64,000 nt of DNA. Origin: Bradyrhizobium lablabi (GTDB lineage: Bacteria; Pseudomonadota; Alphaproteobacteria; Rhizobiales; Xanthobacteraceae). Positions within the stretch are counted from its first letter, which is position 1, and each line of letters starts with the position of its first letter. This document shows, in pieces, positions 8,316-16,801 of the stretch. The stretch is from positions 372,001 through 436,000 of the forward strand of contig NZ_JAFCJK010000003.1 of assembly GCF_018131005.1 (NCBI RefSeq), read 5' to 3'. The notes under the pieces were generated by a model. The model had not been told where the DNA came from and did no database searches. It saw only the letters and a program-made list of their open reading frames with translations. A program made the position numbers and the translations under genes.

Positions 8316-11300
8316 TTATTCAGCCGCTTCAGCAAGCGGAATTGCCGGTTTTGCATCCCCCGCATGCTGCGGCGCAGAAATGGATGTCTCCCCGACTCCG
8401 CTTTCCTCCAGGCTCTTGCGGAACCACAGGGCGTATAACCCCGGCAGATACAGCAAGGTCAGAAAGGTCGCAACAAACAGACCGCCCATGATTGTGATTG
8501 CCATCGGGCCCCAGAACGCCGACCGCGACAGCGGGATCATGGCGAGGATTGCAGCAAGCGCAGTCAGCACCACCGGCCGGGCGCGCCGGACGGTGGCCTC
8601 CACGATCGCCTCCCGCCGGGTCAGGCCGTGCGCGACGTCGGTCTCGATTTGATCGACCAGGATCACCGCGTTGCGCATGATCATGCCGGCAAGTGCGATC
8701 AAGCCGAGTAGCGCCACGAAGCCGAACGGCTGGTTGGCGACGTTCAGCCCCAGCGAGGCACCGACAATGCCGAGCGGCGCGGTCAGGAAGACCAGTAACA
8801 GGCGTGAGAAGCTCTGGAGCTGGATCATCAACAGCGTCAGCATCACCATGACCATCACGGGGAAGAGGATGAAGATCGAAGCATTGCCCTTCGCGGACTC
8901 CTCGAACGCTCCACCCGGCTCGATCCGATAGGCCGGCTCGAGATGGTCCTGGATCTCTTTCAGTTTCGGCGAGATCTGGTTGGTCACGTCAGGCGCCTGC
9001 ACGCCGTCGACGACGTCGGAGCGCACCGTGATCGCCATGTCGCGGTTGCGCCGCCACAGGATCGGCTCCTCATGTGCATACTCGATTTTCGCAATCTGTT
9101 GCAGCGGCACAGCGACACCATTGCGTGAGGTCACCGTGAGTTCGCCGACGCGGCCGAGATCGAGCCGCTCCGATGGCACCGCGCGGGCGACCACGCCGAC
9201 CTTTTCGATGCCGTCGCGGATGGTGGTCACGGGCGCACCCGAGATCAGCATCGACAGCGCCTGCGAGACTTCCTGTGGCGTGAGGCCGAGCGCTCGCGCC
9301 CGGTCCTGGTCCACGACCAGCTTCAGGTATGGCGACTGCTCGTTCCAGTCGAGCTGCACGTCCTTGACGTTCGGGTTCTGGCGCATGATGTCGCGCACCT
9401 GGTAGGCGATGTCGCGCACCTTGCCTGCGTCAGGCCCAATCACGCGGAACTGGACGGGGAAGCCAACCGGCGGTCCGAAGTTGAAGCGATCGACCCGGAC
9501 CCGGGCCTCGTTCAGTGCACCGTCAGCAACCGCCTGCTCGATCCTGGCCTTGACGCGCTCGCGCGCCTCGACGTCCTTGGAGAGGATGACGATCTCGGCA
9601 AAGGCCTCGTTCGGCAGTTGCGGATTGAGGCCGAGCCAGAAGCGCGGCGAGCCCTGGCCCACATAGGCCGTATAAGTCGTGATGTCATTGTCGTCCTTGA
9701 GCAGCGCCTCGGCCTTCTTCACCGCCTTTTCCGTGACGTTGAAGGCGGTGCCCTCGGGCAGGCGGAGCTGCAGGAATAGTTCGGGCCGCTCCGACAGCGG
9801 GAAGAACTGCTGCTGCACGTGACCGAATGCGACGATCGCGGCCACGAAAATTCCGGCGGTAGCCGCCACCACCTTCCCGCGATGGTTGACGCACCACTGC
9901 ACCACACTGCGCAAGGCGCGATAGAGCCGCGTCTCGTAGATTGCGTGCGGATCGTGATTGGCATGAACCGCGATGTTCGGCAGCAGCTTGACGCCGATAT
10001 AGGGCGTGAAGATCACAGCGACGAACCAGGAGGCGACCAGCGAGATCGCCACGATCCAGAAGATGCCGCCCGCATATTCGCCGACCGCCGAATTGGCAAA
10101 ACCGATCGGGAGGAAGCCGGCCGCCGTGACCAGCGTGCCGGTCAGCATCGGAAACGCAGTGGATTCCCAGGCAAAGGACGCGGCGCGGACGCGGTCCCAG
10201 CCCTGCTCCATCTTCACCACCATCATCTCGACTGCAATGATCGCGTCGTCGACCAACAGGCCGAGCGCGATGATCAGCGCGCCCAGCGTGATACGGTGCA
10301 GGTCGAGCGACATCGTGTTCATCACGATGAAGACGATCGCGAGCACCAGAGGGACCGACAGCGCGACCACGATGCCAGTGCGCCAGCCGAGGGCAACGAA
10401 GGAGACGAACAGCACGATCGCGAGCGCTTCGATGAAGGAATGAACGAATTCGCCGACGGCATGCTCGACGACCTTCGGCTGGTCGGCGATCTGCTCGACG
10501 TCGATGCCCTGCGGCACGGCCTTCATGAACTCCTCGGTCGCCTTTTCGACGTCCTTGCCGAGTTCGATGATGTTGGCGCCCTTGGCGGTAACGATGCCGA
10601 TGCCGAGCGCCGGCTTGCCTTCCTGGCGTACGACGAAGCTCGGCGGATCGACGAAGCCGTGGGTGACCGTCGCGATGTCGCCGAGACGGAATACCCGGCC
10701 GTTGCTCTCGACCGGCGTTTCGGCGACGGCCTTGGCGCCATCGAGCGCGCCGGTCACGCGCAGCGGCACACGCTGCGAGGAGGTCTCGACCATGCCGGCC
10801 GGCGTAACGTTGTTCTGCTTGGCGAGGGAATCGAACAACGCCTGCGGCGTGATGCCCAGCGTCGCTAGCTTTGCATGCGAGAATTCCACATATATGCGCT
10901 CATCCTGGACGCCGTAGAGATCGATCTTGGTTACGCCCGGCACCTTGAGCAGGCGCTGGCGAAAGCCCTCGGCGGCCTTCTTGAGCTGCGCGTAGTCGGC
11001 GCCGCTACCCGTCATCATATAGAGGATAGAGTCGACGTCGGAGAATTCGTCATTGACGACGGGGCCGAGAATACCTGATGGCAACTGGCCTTGCACATCG
11101 GCGAGCTTTTTGCGCAGGAGATAGAAGAGGTAAGGCACGTCCTTCGGCGGCGTCGAGTCCCGGAAGGTGACCTGCATCGCGGTGAAGCCCGGCTTGGAAT
11201 AGGTCTGTACTTTCTCGAAGAACGGCAGCTCCTGCAGCTTCTTCTCGATCGGGTCGGCGACCTGTGTCTGCATTTCCTGCGAGGTCGCGCCCGGCCACAT

Positions 11301-11456
11301 CACAGAAACGTTCACGACCTTCACGGTGAAGAACGGATCCTCGGCGCGGCCGAGCTTCTGATAGGAGAAGAAGCCGGCGGCGGCGAGCACGATCATCAGG
11401 AACAGGACCAGGGTCGGATGGCTGACCGCCCAGCCTGAGAGATTGAAGCGCTTCAT
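8316..11456 (-). CDS. RND family efflux transporter permease (AcrB/MexF superfamily)
   Basis: Inner-membrane proton-driven efflux pump, 1046 residues, the normal RND length. Seen: first membrane helix after the N-terminus (HPTLVLFLMIVLAAAGF), pore domains with VPGVTKIDLYGVQDERIYVE, the TM4 segment LGLLVDDAIIAVEMM with the paired Asp residues used for proton relay, and the second-half repeat MIMRNAVILVDQIETD. The frame starts at a TTG (11468), but I chose the ATG at 11456 because TTGGAGAG sits just before it. The sequence resembles the shorter-named multidrug or metabolite pumps rather than CzcA metal pumps. It follows the adaptor gene by 51 bases. No outer-membrane channel gene is in the operon, so a TolC-type protein must be supplied from elsewhere. 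Confidence 0.93.
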   Translation of the reverse strand: MKRFNLSGWAVSHPTLVLFLMIVLAAAGFFSYQKLGRAEDPFFTVKVVNVSVMWPGATSQEMQTQVADPIEKKLQELPFFEKVQTYSKPGFTAMQVTFRDSTPPKDVPYLFYLLRKKLADVQGQLPSGILGPVVNDEFSDVDSILYMMTGSGADYAQLKKAAEGFRQRLLKVPGVTKIDLYGVQDERIYVEFSHAKLATLGITPQALFDSLAKQNNVTPAGMVETSSQRVPLRVTGALDGAKAVAETPVESNGRVFRLGDIATVTHGFVDPPSFVVRQEGKPALGIGIVTAKGANIIELGKDVEKATEEFMKAVPQGIDVEQIADQPKVVEHAVGEFVHSFIEALAIVLFVSFVALGWRTGIVVALSVPLVLAIVFIVMNTMSLDLHRITLGALIIALGLLVDDAIIAVEMMVVKMEQGWDRVRAASFAWESTAFPMLTGTLVTAAGFLPIGFANSAVGEYAGGIFWIVAISLVASWFVAVIFTPYIGVKLLPNIAVHANHDPHAIYETRLYRALRSVVQWCVNHRGKVVAATAGIFVAAIVAFGHVQQQFFPLSERPELFLQLRLPEGTAFNVTEKAVKKAEALLKDDNDITTYTAYVGQGSPRFWLGLNPQLPNEAFAEIVILSKDVEARERVKARIEQAVADGALNEARVRVDRFNFGPPVGFPVQFRVIGPDAGKVRDIAYQVRDIMRQNPNVKDVQLDWNEQSPYLKLVVDQDRARALGLTPQEVSQALSMLISGAPVTTIRDGIEKVGVVARAVPSERLDLGRVGELTVTSRNGVAVPLQQIAKIEYAHEEPILWRRNRDMAITVRSDVVDGVQAPDVTNQISPKLKEIQDHLEPAYRIEPGGAFEESAKGNASIFILFPVMVMVMLTLLMIQLQSFSRLLLVFLTAPLGIVGASLGLNVANQPFGFVALLGLIALAGMIMRNAVILVDQIETDVAHGLTRREAIVEATVRRARPVVLTALAAILAMIPLSRSAFWGPMAITIMGGLFVATFLTLLYLPGLYALWFRKSLEESGVGETSISAPQHAGDAKPAIPLAEAAE

Positions 11457-11507
11457 GTCACTCTCCAATTTCCAAAACCGTTATTGCTTCGATCGCAACG
11501 ACGCGGA

Positions 11508-12614
11508 CTAGAACGACAGCGACGACACGACCCGCACCTTTTGGCTCGGATCGATCTTCTGCACACCGAGCGCCACAGCCTGGGCGCCTTCATCGACACC
11601 GCCCGCGATGACGACGCAGTTGCTCTCATAGCCCTTCACCTTGACCGGTTTCAGCGCGACCTCGCCCTTGTCATCAACGATGTAGAGGGAAGGATCGCCG
11701 CCCTGGCTGTACAGCGCCGACAGCGGCAACTTCGCCACGCGCTCGGTTGCGGCGTCGGCGAGCGTCAGGGTCGCGGTCATGCCGAGCGAAACGTCGTCAC
11801 CCGCGTCAGGCAGCGAGAATTTTGCGAGATAGGTGCGCGTTGCGGGATCGGCCGAGGGCGCGACCTCGCGGAGCTTCGCGGCATAGGTCTTCTTCGCATC
11901 GGTCCATAGTGTCACAGTGGCGACGCCCGACCTGGCACGATTGAGAAGCGTCTCGGGGATCGCGACGACGGCTTCCTTCTCGCCTAGTCGGGCGACACGG
12001 ATCGCGGCCTGGCCCGCGGCAACCACCTGGCCGGGCTCGATCATGGTCGCAGTGACGACACCACGGGTGTCAGCAACCAGCGTCGCGTAGGAGAGGGAAT
12101 TCCTGGTCAACTCGACCGAGCGCTCGGCTCGGTTGAGGCGAGCGCGGGCCTCATCGGCAGCGGCCTTGGCGGAATCGAGCTGCGCGTCGGTAGTCCAGCC
12201 CTTGCCTTTCAAGTCCATGGCACGCTGCTCGGCGGCGCCTGCCTGCGCCAGCACACCGGTGGCCGCGCGGAATTCGGCCTCCGCCTGCTCGGCCTGCAGC
12301 TTCAAATCGACCTCATCAAGGGTGGCAAGTGGCTGGCCGATATCGACGGTCTGTCCGACCTCGACAAGGCGCCTGGCCACCTTGCCGGCAACGCGGAAGC
12401 CCATGTCGGCCTCGATCCGGGGCTTGATCGTGCCGACAAAGCTGCGCTCGGGGGTCTCAGCCTCATAATGGACGGTTGCGACAAGCACCGGGCGTCCCGG
12501 GTCGACCTTTTCAGCCGCCATTTCATTGCAGCCGGTCAGCGCAATCACCGAAAAGGCCAGCGCGGCACCCATGAAGAGCTTGTAATAGTTAGAAAAAATC
12601 GAACGGACGAGCAT
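11508..12614 (-). CDS. RND efflux periplasmic adaptor (membrane fusion) lipoprotein
   Basis: 368-residue HlyD/AcrA-type adaptor that bridges the RND pump and an outer-membrane channel. The N-terminal signal ends in a lipobox, IALTGC (Cys at about residue 29), so it is probably a lipoprotein. Seen: a lipoyl-like half-motif at GFRVAGKVARRLVEVGQTV, a coiled-coil hairpin with Ala/Glu-rich heptads (about 105-180), then beta-barrel segments GVVTATMIEPGQVVAAGQ and LGMTATLTL. The ATG is preceded by TGGAGAT. First gene of the efflux operon, with a well-formed promoter and inverted repeat immediately upstream. Confidence 0.92.
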   Translation of the reverse strand: MLVRSIFSNYYKLFMGAALAFSVIALTGCNEMAAEKVDPGRPVLVATVHYEAETPERSFVGTIKPRIEADMGFRVAGKVARRLVEVGQTVDIGQPLATLDEVDLKLQAEQAEAEFRAATGVLAQAGAAEQRAMDLKGKGWTTDAQLDSAKAAADEARARLNRAERSVELTRNSLSYATLVADTRGVVTATMIEPGQVVAAGQAAIRVARLGEKEAVVAIPETLLNRARSGVATVTLWTDAKKTYAAKLREVAPSADPATRTYLAKFSLPDAGDDVSLGMTATLTLADAATERVAKLPLSALYSQGGDPSLYIVDDKGEVALKPVKVKGYESNCVVIAGGVDEGAQAVALGVQKIDPSQKVRVVSSLSF

Positions 12615-12641
12615 CGTATATCTCCATCAGCTGACCGCTTA

Positions 12642-12684
12642 TGATGAGTATTGATTGAACACTGACAAATGTCAATATTCATCA
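12642..12684 (-). promoter_or_regulatory. efflux operon promoter overlapped by a 13-bp inverted repeat (candidate TetR operator)
   Basis: On the minus strand TTGACA (12676-12671), 17 bases, then AATACT (12653-12648) resemble a sigma-70 promoter pointing at the adaptor gene, about 34 bases before its ATG. The arms TGATGAGTATTGA (12642-12654) and TCAATATTCATCA (12672-12684) are complementary except for one base. One arm covers the -10 and the other covers the -35. This geometry is what a TetR-type repressor would need to block RNA polymerase. The repeat is seen directly; repressor binding is inferred. Confidence 0.65.
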
Positions 12685-12792
12685 GTAAACACCAAATCGT
12701 GAGGTTCCATCCCCCGAGCGCGGGGCGGCGGATGTGCAATGGAGGTTGGCGTGGGCTGAAGACGGCGCGTTGCCGGATTTGTGGGTTCGCGA

Positions 12793-12876
12793 CAAACGCG
12801 AAGCGTTTGCGCGGGGCATCATGCTCAAACGAGGAGATCAGATCATGATGGGATGCGACCTAATCGCATCATGATT
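12793..12876. repeat. two intergenic hairpins downstream of the MFS gene
   Basis: A perfect 7-bp stem, CAAACGC-GAA-GCGTTTG (12793-12809), is followed by an imperfect palindrome, ATCATGATGGGATGCGA / TCGCATCATGAT (12842-12874). The AATCGCATC(A/G)TGAT half-site recurs at about 16605, in the gap after the AlkX-type gene's start. They lie between the MFS stop (12922) and the efflux promoter. They may attenuate read-through but carry no T-run. Confidence 0.5.
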
Positions 12877-12921
12877 CTACAGCGAGTGAAGCCCCTCGAA
12901 GGTCGCAAAGAGATGATGCGA

Positions 12922-14256
12922 CTAGTTCGTCTGCCCTGCCCCGGCGAACTCCGTCTTGGTGTCATGGCCACCGAGAAACACGAGCAGGCCGGCCGCGAGC
13001 GGCAGCAGCGACAGCACGAGCAATCCCGTCGAGGTGCTGCCGGTCGATTCTTTGACCCAACCGATCAGATACGGTCCGCCGAAACCGGCGAGATTGCCGA
13101 TCGAGTTGATCAACGCGATGGCGCCGGCTGCCGCGGTGCCGGAAAGCCAGGCGGTCGGCAGCGTCCAGAACACAGCGAAGGTACAGAAGATGCCGATCGC
13201 GGCGATCGTCAGCACGATCATCGTCGTGGTTGGATCGGTGATGTAGCTGGAGATCCCTAGCGCGAGCGCCGTGAGGAGCAACGGACCACCGACATGGGCG
13301 ACGCGCTCGCGCGTAGCGTCGGAATGGCGTGCCCACAGGATCATCGCGATGGTGCCGAACAGATAGGGGATCGCGGTGACGAAACCGGTCTGCGCATTGG
13401 TGAGGCCGAAGGCCTTGACGATCTGCGGCAGCCAGAACTGCATGCCATAGAGCGCGCCGACGAAACCGAAATAGATCGCGCTGAGCGCAAGCACCCGGGG
13501 CGACGTCAGTGCTTCGCCAAGCGTGAAGTGCTTCACCGCCTGCTTGGCCGCGACTTCGGCGTCGAGTTTCGTCCTCAGCCACGCGTTCTGCTCGGCCGTG
13601 AGCCAGTCCGCTTTCTCCGGCTTGTCGGTGAGATAGAACCAGGTGACGATACCGAGCAGCACCGAGGGGATGCCCTCGATGATGAACAGCCACTGCCAGC
13701 CCTTCAGTCCCATCACCCCGTCGAGCCCAAGCAGCAGGCCGGAGATCGGCGCGCCGATCACTGTGGAGATGGGAACCGCGAGCGCGAAGGCCGCCAGGAA
13801 CCGGGCACGGTATTCGGCCGGGTACCAATAGGTGAGATAGAGGATGATGCCAGGGAAGAAACCTGCCTCCGCAACGCCGAGCAAAAAGCGGAGCACGTAG
13901 AAGCTCCATTCCCCGCTGACGGTCGCCATCAGCGCCGAGATGATGCCCCAGGTCACCATGATACGGGCGATCCAGCGGCTGGCGCCGAATTTTTCCAGCG
14001 CGAGATTACTCGGCACTTCGAATATGAAGTAACCGATGAAGAAGATGCCAGCGCCCCAGGCGAATACCAATGGCGAGAATTTCAGGTCGGCGTTCATCTC
14101 GAGCGCAGCGAACCCGAGATTGACGCGGTCGAGATAGGAAAAAAAATAGGCCAGCACCAGGAAAGGAATCAACCGGACCGAGATCGCGCGGATGGTGGAT
14201 GTCTCGATGTCGCTGCGGGTGCCGCTTTTCGGCGCCATCGTGGCGGTCTGGCTCAT
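12922..14256 (-). CDS. MFS transporter, anion:cation symporter (ACS) type
   Basis: 12-helix inner-membrane carrier, 444 residues. It shows the ACS-family pattern: YLDRVNLGFAALEMN after TM1, IGYFIFEVPSNLALEKFGASRW spanning TM2 and the loop, then GVAEAGFFPGIILYLTYWYP. Members import organic anions such as tartrate, galactonate, phthalate or hydroxybenzoates; nothing adjacent identifies the substrate. The frame is open back to 14346, but the ATG at 14256 has GAGGGA about 6 bases upstream and gives the normal N-terminal length. It appears to be a single-gene unit, divergent from the GNAT gene. Confidence 0.9.
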   Translation of the reverse strand: MSQTATMAPKSGTRSDIETSTIRAISVRLIPFLVLAYFFSYLDRVNLGFAALEMNADLKFSPLVFAWGAGIFFIGYFIFEVPSNLALEKFGASRWIARIMVTWGIISALMATVSGEWSFYVLRFLLGVAEAGFFPGIILYLTYWYPAEYRARFLAAFALAVPISTVIGAPISGLLLGLDGVMGLKGWQWLFIIEGIPSVLLGIVTWFYLTDKPEKADWLTAEQNAWLRTKLDAEVAAKQAVKHFTLGEALTSPRVLALSAIYFGFVGALYGMQFWLPQIVKAFGLTNAQTGFVTAIPYLFGTIAMILWARHSDATRERVAHVGGPLLLTALALGISSYITDPTTTMIVLTIAAIGIFCTFAVFWTLPTAWLSGTAAAGAIALINSIGNLAGFGGPYLIGWVKESTGSTSTGLLVLSLLPLAAGLLVFLGGHDTKTEFAGAGQTN

Positions 14257-14646
14257 GAGTTTCCCTCGGGGGTATTGCTTGGCTTGACGGATTATTGACT
14301 GACAGCGCGTCGAGCAATGGCAAAAACTCATAGCACACAGCGCCAAACGGATTAGCGCATGGCAACGATCGACTGGTTCGTCGTTGCTCCTCGCAAAATG
14401 ACGGATGGGCTGTCCGCCGGGGCGCGTACTCGTAAACGGCCGGAACGGGAAATCCGCTTCTGGGAGCGCAGAAGACTAGTTGTGCTCAAAGGATTGTGGA
14501 CCCTCAGCCGACAATTGGGGAGGGACGAATCGATACGTGGGGCAACCTGACGCAGAGTTAGGCGAGTGACGAACCCTGCTGAATTCCAATATTGTTAGCT
14601 ATTCATTTCGACCTCCCAACGCCATTGATGACTGGGAGACGACATC
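14257..14646. other. 390-base divergent intergenic region
   Basis: Lies between the MFS gene (minus) and the GNAT gene (plus) and should carry both promoters. The only clear structure is a right-half copy of the palindromic repeat family at 14359-14403. No convincing small gene, RNA gene or strong operator palindrome was seen. Confidence 0.5.
14359..14403. repeat. intergenic palindromic repeat, degraded half copy
   Basis: ATCGACTGGTTCGTCGTTGC followed by TCCTCGCAAAATGACG matches the right half (TGGATTGCTTCGTC...CTCGCAATGACG) of the family at 6825, 7558 and 22171. No left arm is visible. Confidence 0.5.
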
Positions 14647-15234
14647 ATGACAGCGGAGTCGGAAGTCAAATCCGCGGGCGTAAACGTTCAAGCAAGCGCC
14701 ATCAGCACCATTGTGCTCGGCTTTGCAGCCGATCCAATGACCCGCTGGGCTTGGCCCGACTCTTCCGAATATCTCAGGATTATGCCTCAATTCGTCAAGG
14801 CATTTGGCGGCCGGGCATTCGAGCATGGCACAGCAGACATCACGGAAGGGGCTCGCGCGGCCGCCCTGTGGCTGCCGCCCGGCGTCGAGCCCGATGAATC
14901 GGCCATGGGGGCAGCGGTGGCGAGCGCCCTGCGTCCGGAAATCTCAGAGGATATGGCGCACGTGCTTCAGGGAATGGCCAAACACCATCCCCGCGAGCCG
15001 CATTGGTATTTGCCCCTCATTGCCGCCGATCCGAACTGGATCGGCCAAGGTCTCGGCACGTTGCTGATGAGACACGCACTTCGACGATGCGACAAGGACG
15101 GCATCGCCGCCTATCTCGAAAGTTCGAATCCTCGAAACATTTCCTTTTATGAACGCCACGGCTTCAGAATCATCGGTGAGATACAACACGGTTCTTCGCC
15201 GACGATGACGCCGATGTTGCGGACGGTTTCTTGA
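14647..15234 (+). CDS. GNAT family N-acetyltransferase
   Basis: 195-residue acetyl-CoA-dependent N-acetyltransferase. The C-terminal half carries the GNAT core: HWYLPLIAADPNWIGQGLGT with the Q/RxxGxG/A-type pyrophosphate loop (IGQGLG, about residues 138-143), then LESSNPRNISFYERHGF, the usual motif B strand-helix. The N-terminal part resembles a puromycin-acetyltransferase-like subgroup, with TRWAWPDS near residue 36. GGGAG precedes the ATG. The substrate is unknown; small toxic amines or antibiotics are possible from the subgroup, but nothing nearby supports one. Confidence 0.85.
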   Translation: MTAESEVKSAGVNVQASAISTIVLGFAADPMTRWAWPDSSEYLRIMPQFVKAFGGRAFEHGTADITEGARAAALWLPPGVEPDESAMGAAVASALRPEISEDMAHVLQGMAKHHPREPHWYLPLIAADPNWIGQGLGTLLMRHALRRCDKDGIAAYLESSNPRNISFYERHGFRIIGEIQHGSSPTMTPMLRTVS

Positions 15235-15372
15235 GCGGCATCCAATCCGCCGAAGGAAAAATGCGCACGCTTGCAACCACCGCCACTGGCGACCTCCCAC
15301 GACGTCCGCTTTGCGCCGGTACGATAAGCGGAGGTCAAGTGCGCCGAGTGTCGCGATTTATAGGCACGCGCC

Positions 15373-16536
15373 CTACTCCGCCAACTGGAAGCGCTCGAAG
15401 CGGTGCAGCTCATCCTCGATGCGGCGCTTCAGTTCCTTGCGTGCGGCCTGTTTCTTTCCAACGCCGACCCAGGTCCACTTCTGCATCAAAAGTTTCCTGT
15501 TCTGGCGATCGGTCTTGAGATCGATGGCGGCGACGATATCGTCGCCGACCAGCACCGGCAGCGCGAAATAGCCGAACACGCGCTTGTCCTTCGGCACATA
15601 GGCCTCGAAGCGATGGCCGTAGTTGAAGAAAAGCTCTGAGCGCTTGCGCTGGATAACAAGCGGATCGAACGGCGACAGGATATGGACGAGACCGGGATCG
15701 CCATCGCCGGCCGGCTCGAGCGCTTCGGGCCGCGCCCAGTGCTCCTGCTTGCCCGCGCCTTCGACTGCGACCGGCACCAGCTCCCCGCGGCGGAGACGCG
15801 CGTCGATCAGCCGCCGCACCGCCTTCTTGCTCGGCGCATCGAGATGGCAAATCGAGTCCAGGCTGACGATCCCCTGCGAGCGCAGCGCGCGATCGAGGAG
15901 ATAGTTTATCGTCTCCGCCGCCGAGGCCGGCTTCGGCGGCCTGTCCCAGCCGAAATGCCGCGTCATCAGCTCGTAGGTCTTGAGCATGCCGTTGCGCTCG
16001 CTGATGGTGAGCACGCCGGTGTAGAAGCCGAGCTGCAGCGCGCGCTTGGATGGCTTGCGGCTCTGCCAGAGGTGCTCTTTCTCGGTCAGCACATCATCCT
16101 CGATGTCGCGGATGGTGAGCGGACCGGCCTTGATCAGGCGCATGACCTTCCGCATGTCTGTGGGCGTCACCGACGCATACCATTTATGGCCGTCCCGCTT
16201 GTGCGCCTTCATCGCCGGCAGGAAGAAGCGGATGTCCCTGGCGGGAACGTAGGACAATGCGTGCGTCCAGTATTCGAACACGCTCTTGTCTGCGGTCTGC
16301 GCCTGGCGGAGGTCGGCGCGGCGATACTCCGGGATGCGGGTAAACAGGATGTGGTGATGGCAGCGCTCGATCACGTTGATAGTGTCGATCTGGACATAGC
16401 CGAGGTGATCGACGGCGGCGGCGACCGCAGCCGCTCCCTCGCCGAACGGCGTCGCTGTGTCGAGCCGCTGCGCGCGCAGCCAGATACGGCGGGCATCCGC
16501 ATTGCTCACGATAAGGGGTTCGGTGGTGCGGGACAT
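15373..16536 (-). CDS. winged-helix DNA glycosylase of the YcaQ/AlkX-AlkZ family
   Basis: 387-residue HTH_42 protein. E. coli YcaQ (AlkX) and Streptomyces AlkZ excise alkylated bases and unhook interstrand crosslinks. The catalytic Q-x-D/Q motif of the family is visible as YVQIDTI with Gln49 and Asp51. The Q-x-D form is that reported for AlkX/YcaQ, while AlkZ has Q-x-Q. Further family landmarks are VIERCHHHILFTRIPEY, VFEYWTHALSYVP and LSPFDPLV near the C-terminus. The frame is open to 16704; I chose the ATG at 16536, where homology-like sequence begins, although its ribosome binding site is poor. It stands alone, unlike AlkZ copies in antibiotic clusters, so a general repair role is most likely. 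Confidence 0.85.
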   Translation of the reverse strand: MSRTTEPLIVSNADARRIWLRAQRLDTATPFGEGAAAVAAAVDHLGYVQIDTINVIERCHHHILFTRIPEYRRADLRQAQTADKSVFEYWTHALSYVPARDIRFFLPAMKAHKRDGHKWYASVTPTDMRKVMRLIKAGPLTIRDIEDDVLTEKEHLWQSRKPSKRALQLGFYTGVLTISERNGMLKTYELMTRHFGWDRPPKPASAAETINYLLDRALRSQGIVSLDSICHLDAPSKKAVRRLIDARLRRGELVPVAVEGAGKQEHWARPEALEPAGDGDPGLVHILSPFDPLVIQRKRSELFFNYGHRFEAYVPKDKRVFGYFALPVLVGDDIVAAIDLKTDRQNRKLLMQKWTWVGVGKKQAARKELKRRIEDELHRFERFQLAE

Positions 16537-16801
16537 CGCGCTGCAATGTAGCGGGATTCGCGCCGTTGTGGAAAGCGCACCCGCGGATATCTGTGATTCG
16601 ACCCAATCGCATCGTGATCCAGGAGCTTCGGTTCTGATTCGATCAGGGCCTATAATGCTGTAAGGAGACCGGCACGGACGAACCGGGATTGCGACTGGCA
16701 ACATGCCGCAAAAACAGCGGCCGCCGGCCCCCCTTCAGATCCTTATTCGAAATCCGGAACTCGGCAACTGAACAATCCGCCATCACGTCATCCAGCGGGC
16801 C

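Noticed and set aside
12781..13260. Plus-strand frame in the gap after the MFS gene
   Set aside because: Starts in repeats and runs antisense through the MFS gene; no protein features.
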